Positions 13,305 through 14,561 of a stretch of 14,561 nt of DNA are shown here, one piece after another. Source of the stretch: CAZNEZ01 sp964572475 (GTDB taxonomy: Bacteria > Bacillota > Clostridia > Lachnospirales > Lachnospiraceae); assembly GCA_964572475.1 (NCBI GenBank), contig CAZNEZ010000052.1, positions 1 to 14,561 on the forward strand. Direction: 5' to 3'. The notes under the pieces were generated by a model that was not told the DNA's origin, did not search any database, and worked only from the letters and a program-made list of their open reading frames with translations. Every line of letters starts with the position of its first letter. Positions within the stretch are counted from its first letter, which is position 1. A program made the translations under genes and the position numbers.

Positions 13305-13376
13305 AAAACAGCAATTATATTTTCAACCGAAACATGCTTATGCCTTGTTTCTCTCGAAAAGTATAATTGCTGTTTT
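13305..13376. terminator. Long bidirectional terminator between convergent genes
   Basis: AAAACAGCAATTATA (13305-13319) pairs perfectly with TATAATTGCTGTTTT (13362-13376), a 15-bp stem. It is extended inside by TTTTC/GAAAA (13320-13324, 13356-13360) and by GAAACA/TGTTTC (13329-13334, 13346-13351). A- and T-runs at the ends serve both the DUF1292 gene (plus) and the exonuclease gene (minus). Confidence 0.88.
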
Positions 13377-13385
13377 ATGTTTATT

Positions 13386-14036
13386 CTATTCAAAATCTAC
13401 AGGTAGTTTGGGGTACTTCTCAATAAGTTTTTTATTCTCACTTTTTCTATAGAGATTATATATATCTGATATTCTAAGTAGAAGTCCATCATCATGTCTA
13501 TCCAAAAACTTAGCAAATCTGCTTTCAAGTGCAAAGTACAGATTCTTAAGACTTTCTGCATCATATCCTGAATTGTGTAATCTGTTAGCGTCGTAATGAA
13601 CTCCATATCTATCAAGCATATCTGTAAAACCGATAAATGTTCCCGCTGGCTTCTCTGTTGCTTCAACTATAACACGCTGTAATATAATAACATTCTGGAA
13701 CAAGAACTTAATTCCAGCTTTTTTAGCCGCCTGCATAAAAATCCTATAAGTATTATTATTCCATACAACTAAAGTACAAAAATCTGTAATTGTTCTCCTT
13801 AACCTTTCAATCGTTTTAGACTCGTTATCTGCTGCTTCTATCTCAGCCCTTGTTATCTTCAGTAATTGCAAGCTTCTATCACTAATATTTCCATCTTTTG
13901 GTCTAACAAAGCTGAAAAACATTCTTTCAACTTCTCCATCCATGTAATACCCACCAATTTCAAGTATTCTATCCTCTTTAAGACAAAGCTTTTCGTAATT
14001 TTGATTCCATTCCGTATCGAGAAATAAATATTTCAT
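13386..14036 (-). CDS. DnaQ-like 3'-5' exonuclease-fold protein
   Basis: A 216-residue protein with the RNase-H-like DEDDh exonuclease fold. Motif I is LDTEW with Asp7 and Glu9; motif III is HNSGYDAESL with His154 and Asp159. In motif II, where an Asp is expected (as in ERI/KapD-type WG..D), the segment reads VVWNNNTYRIF (90-100), with Thr96 or Tyr97 at that position. One metal ligand therefore seems missing, and activity may be altered or absent. It would trim DNA or RNA ends if active; the substrate is unknown. The strong GGAAGGGGG before the ATG fixes the start. It lies 32 bp after the hybrid kinase gene on the same strand and may be co-transcribed with it. Confidence 0.82.
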   Translation of the reverse strand: MKYLFLDTEWNQNYEKLCLKEDRILEIGGYYMDGEVERMFFSFVRPKDGNISDRSLQLLKITRAEIEAADNESKTIERLRRTITDFCTLVVWNNNTYRIFMQAAKKAGIKFLFQNVIILQRVIVEATEKPAGTFIGFTDMLDRYGVHYDANRLHNSGYDAESLKNLYFALESRFAKFLDRHDDGLLLRISDIYNLYRKSENKKLIEKYPKLPVDFE

Positions 14037-14068
14037 TTTATTTCCCCCTTCCTTGTATTTTATTTTAA

Positions 14069-14561
14069 TTAATTATTAAGCATTTCAGACAATTTTGAAT
14101 ATAAAATTGTTGGTTCTATTGGCTTTGTCAAATGTACATTCATACCAGATTCTATTGACTTTCTGGCATCTTCCTCAAACGCATTAGCCGTCATCGCAAT
14201 AATAGGTATTCTCTTACTATCATCTCTATCAAGCGCTCTTATATGTTCTGTAGCAGTAAGTCCATCCATTATTGGCATCCTTACATCCATTAGTATCGCC
14301 TGATAATAATTAATATCTGATGCTCCAAATATTTCTATTGCTTCTACACCATTAGTTGCACAATTAACTTCAATATTTACCCTTTCAAGAATACACTTAG
14401 CTATCTCTCTATTTATCTCATTATCTTCTACAAGAAGTATTCTTTTACCTGACAATCCATAATCTTTCCTGCCATTAGTTGCAGTAACTTCATCACAATT
14501 ATCCGACATATTACTATTCTGACATCTTATAAACGGAATGTCAACAATAAATGTTGTTCCC
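14069..14561 (-). CDS. Hybrid sensor histidine kinase, C-terminal part (partial)
   Basis: The reading frame is open to the window edge, so the 5' part of the gene lies outside. The first visible residues, GTTFIVDIPF, match the end of a histidine kinase ATPase domain (G2 box and last strand). A linker of about 35 residues then leads to a complete receiver domain. Counting from the internal Met at 14509, this has the acidic pair Glu28/Asp29 (VEDNEIN), phospho-acceptor Asp75 (ILMDVRMP), Thr107 (MTANAF) and Lys129 (LTKPI). The receiver is the last domain, with no output domain, so signalling probably goes on through a phosphotransfer partner. The internal ATG is not a likely start because kinase sequence continues upstream without a stop. 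The exonuclease gene follows 32 bp later. Confidence 0.92.
   Translation of the reverse strand, partial: GTTFIVDIPFIRCQNSNMSDNCDEVTATNGRKDYGLSGKRILLVEDNEINREIAKCILERVNIEVNCATNGVEAIEIFGASDINYYQAILMDVRMPIMDGLTATEHIRALDRDDSKRIPIIAMTANAFEEDARKSIESGMNVHLTKPIEPTILYSKLSEMLNN

Noticed and set aside
14507..14509. ATG at 14509 as start of a stand-alone response regulator
   Set aside because: The frame stays open upstream and encodes the end of a histidine kinase ATPase domain (GTTFIVDIPF), so the receiver is part of a hybrid kinase.

Overview
The window is AT-rich DNA with strong AGGAGG-type ribosome binding sites, sigma-A-like promoters, a Gram-positive lipoprotein, a sortase-like C-terminal anchor and an ECF transporter. 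Together these point to a low-GC Firmicute, most likely a gut or rumen Lachnospiraceae (Clostridia). The family-level placement is an inference from gene content, not a match I could run.

Region 1 (1-5600) is a small glycan-degradation locus. A domain-permuted family 3 glycoside hydrolase (minus strand) is divergent from an AraC-type regulator (plus strand). The regulator is followed by a heparinase II/III-fold protein with its own extended -10 promoter. Neither enzyme has a signal peptide, so both should act on imported oligosaccharides; no transporter for them is in view. The divergent promoters are back to back and share a short palindrome, and an AGTCT motif recurs at all three promoters.

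Region 2 (5600-7320) holds a Pr6Pr-type membrane protein and an Arg/Gly/Ser/Asn-rich, probably disordered repeat protein. They converge and overlap tail to tail by 56 bp.

Region 3 (7360-12855) is the most interesting part: a cobalamin riboswitch followed by five genes. They encode (i) a secreted, wall- or membrane-anchored alpha/alpha-toroid protein resembling the alpha domain of intrinsic factor and transcobalamin; (ii) a lipoprotein ending in a DUF4430 domain, the family of the intrinsic factor/transcobalamin beta domain; and (iii-v) EcfT, a fused EcfA-EcfA' ATPase and an ECF S component. The simplest reading is a vitamin B12 import operon in which a two-polypeptide, split intrinsic-factor-like receptor captures B12 at the cell surface and hands it to a dedicated ECF transporter.

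Region 4 (12900-14561) holds a DUF1292 protein with a His/Cys/Asp-rich head, a large bidirectional terminator, a DnaQ-like exonuclease lacking the usual second-motif aspartate, and the C-terminal end of a hybrid histidine kinase cut by the window edge.
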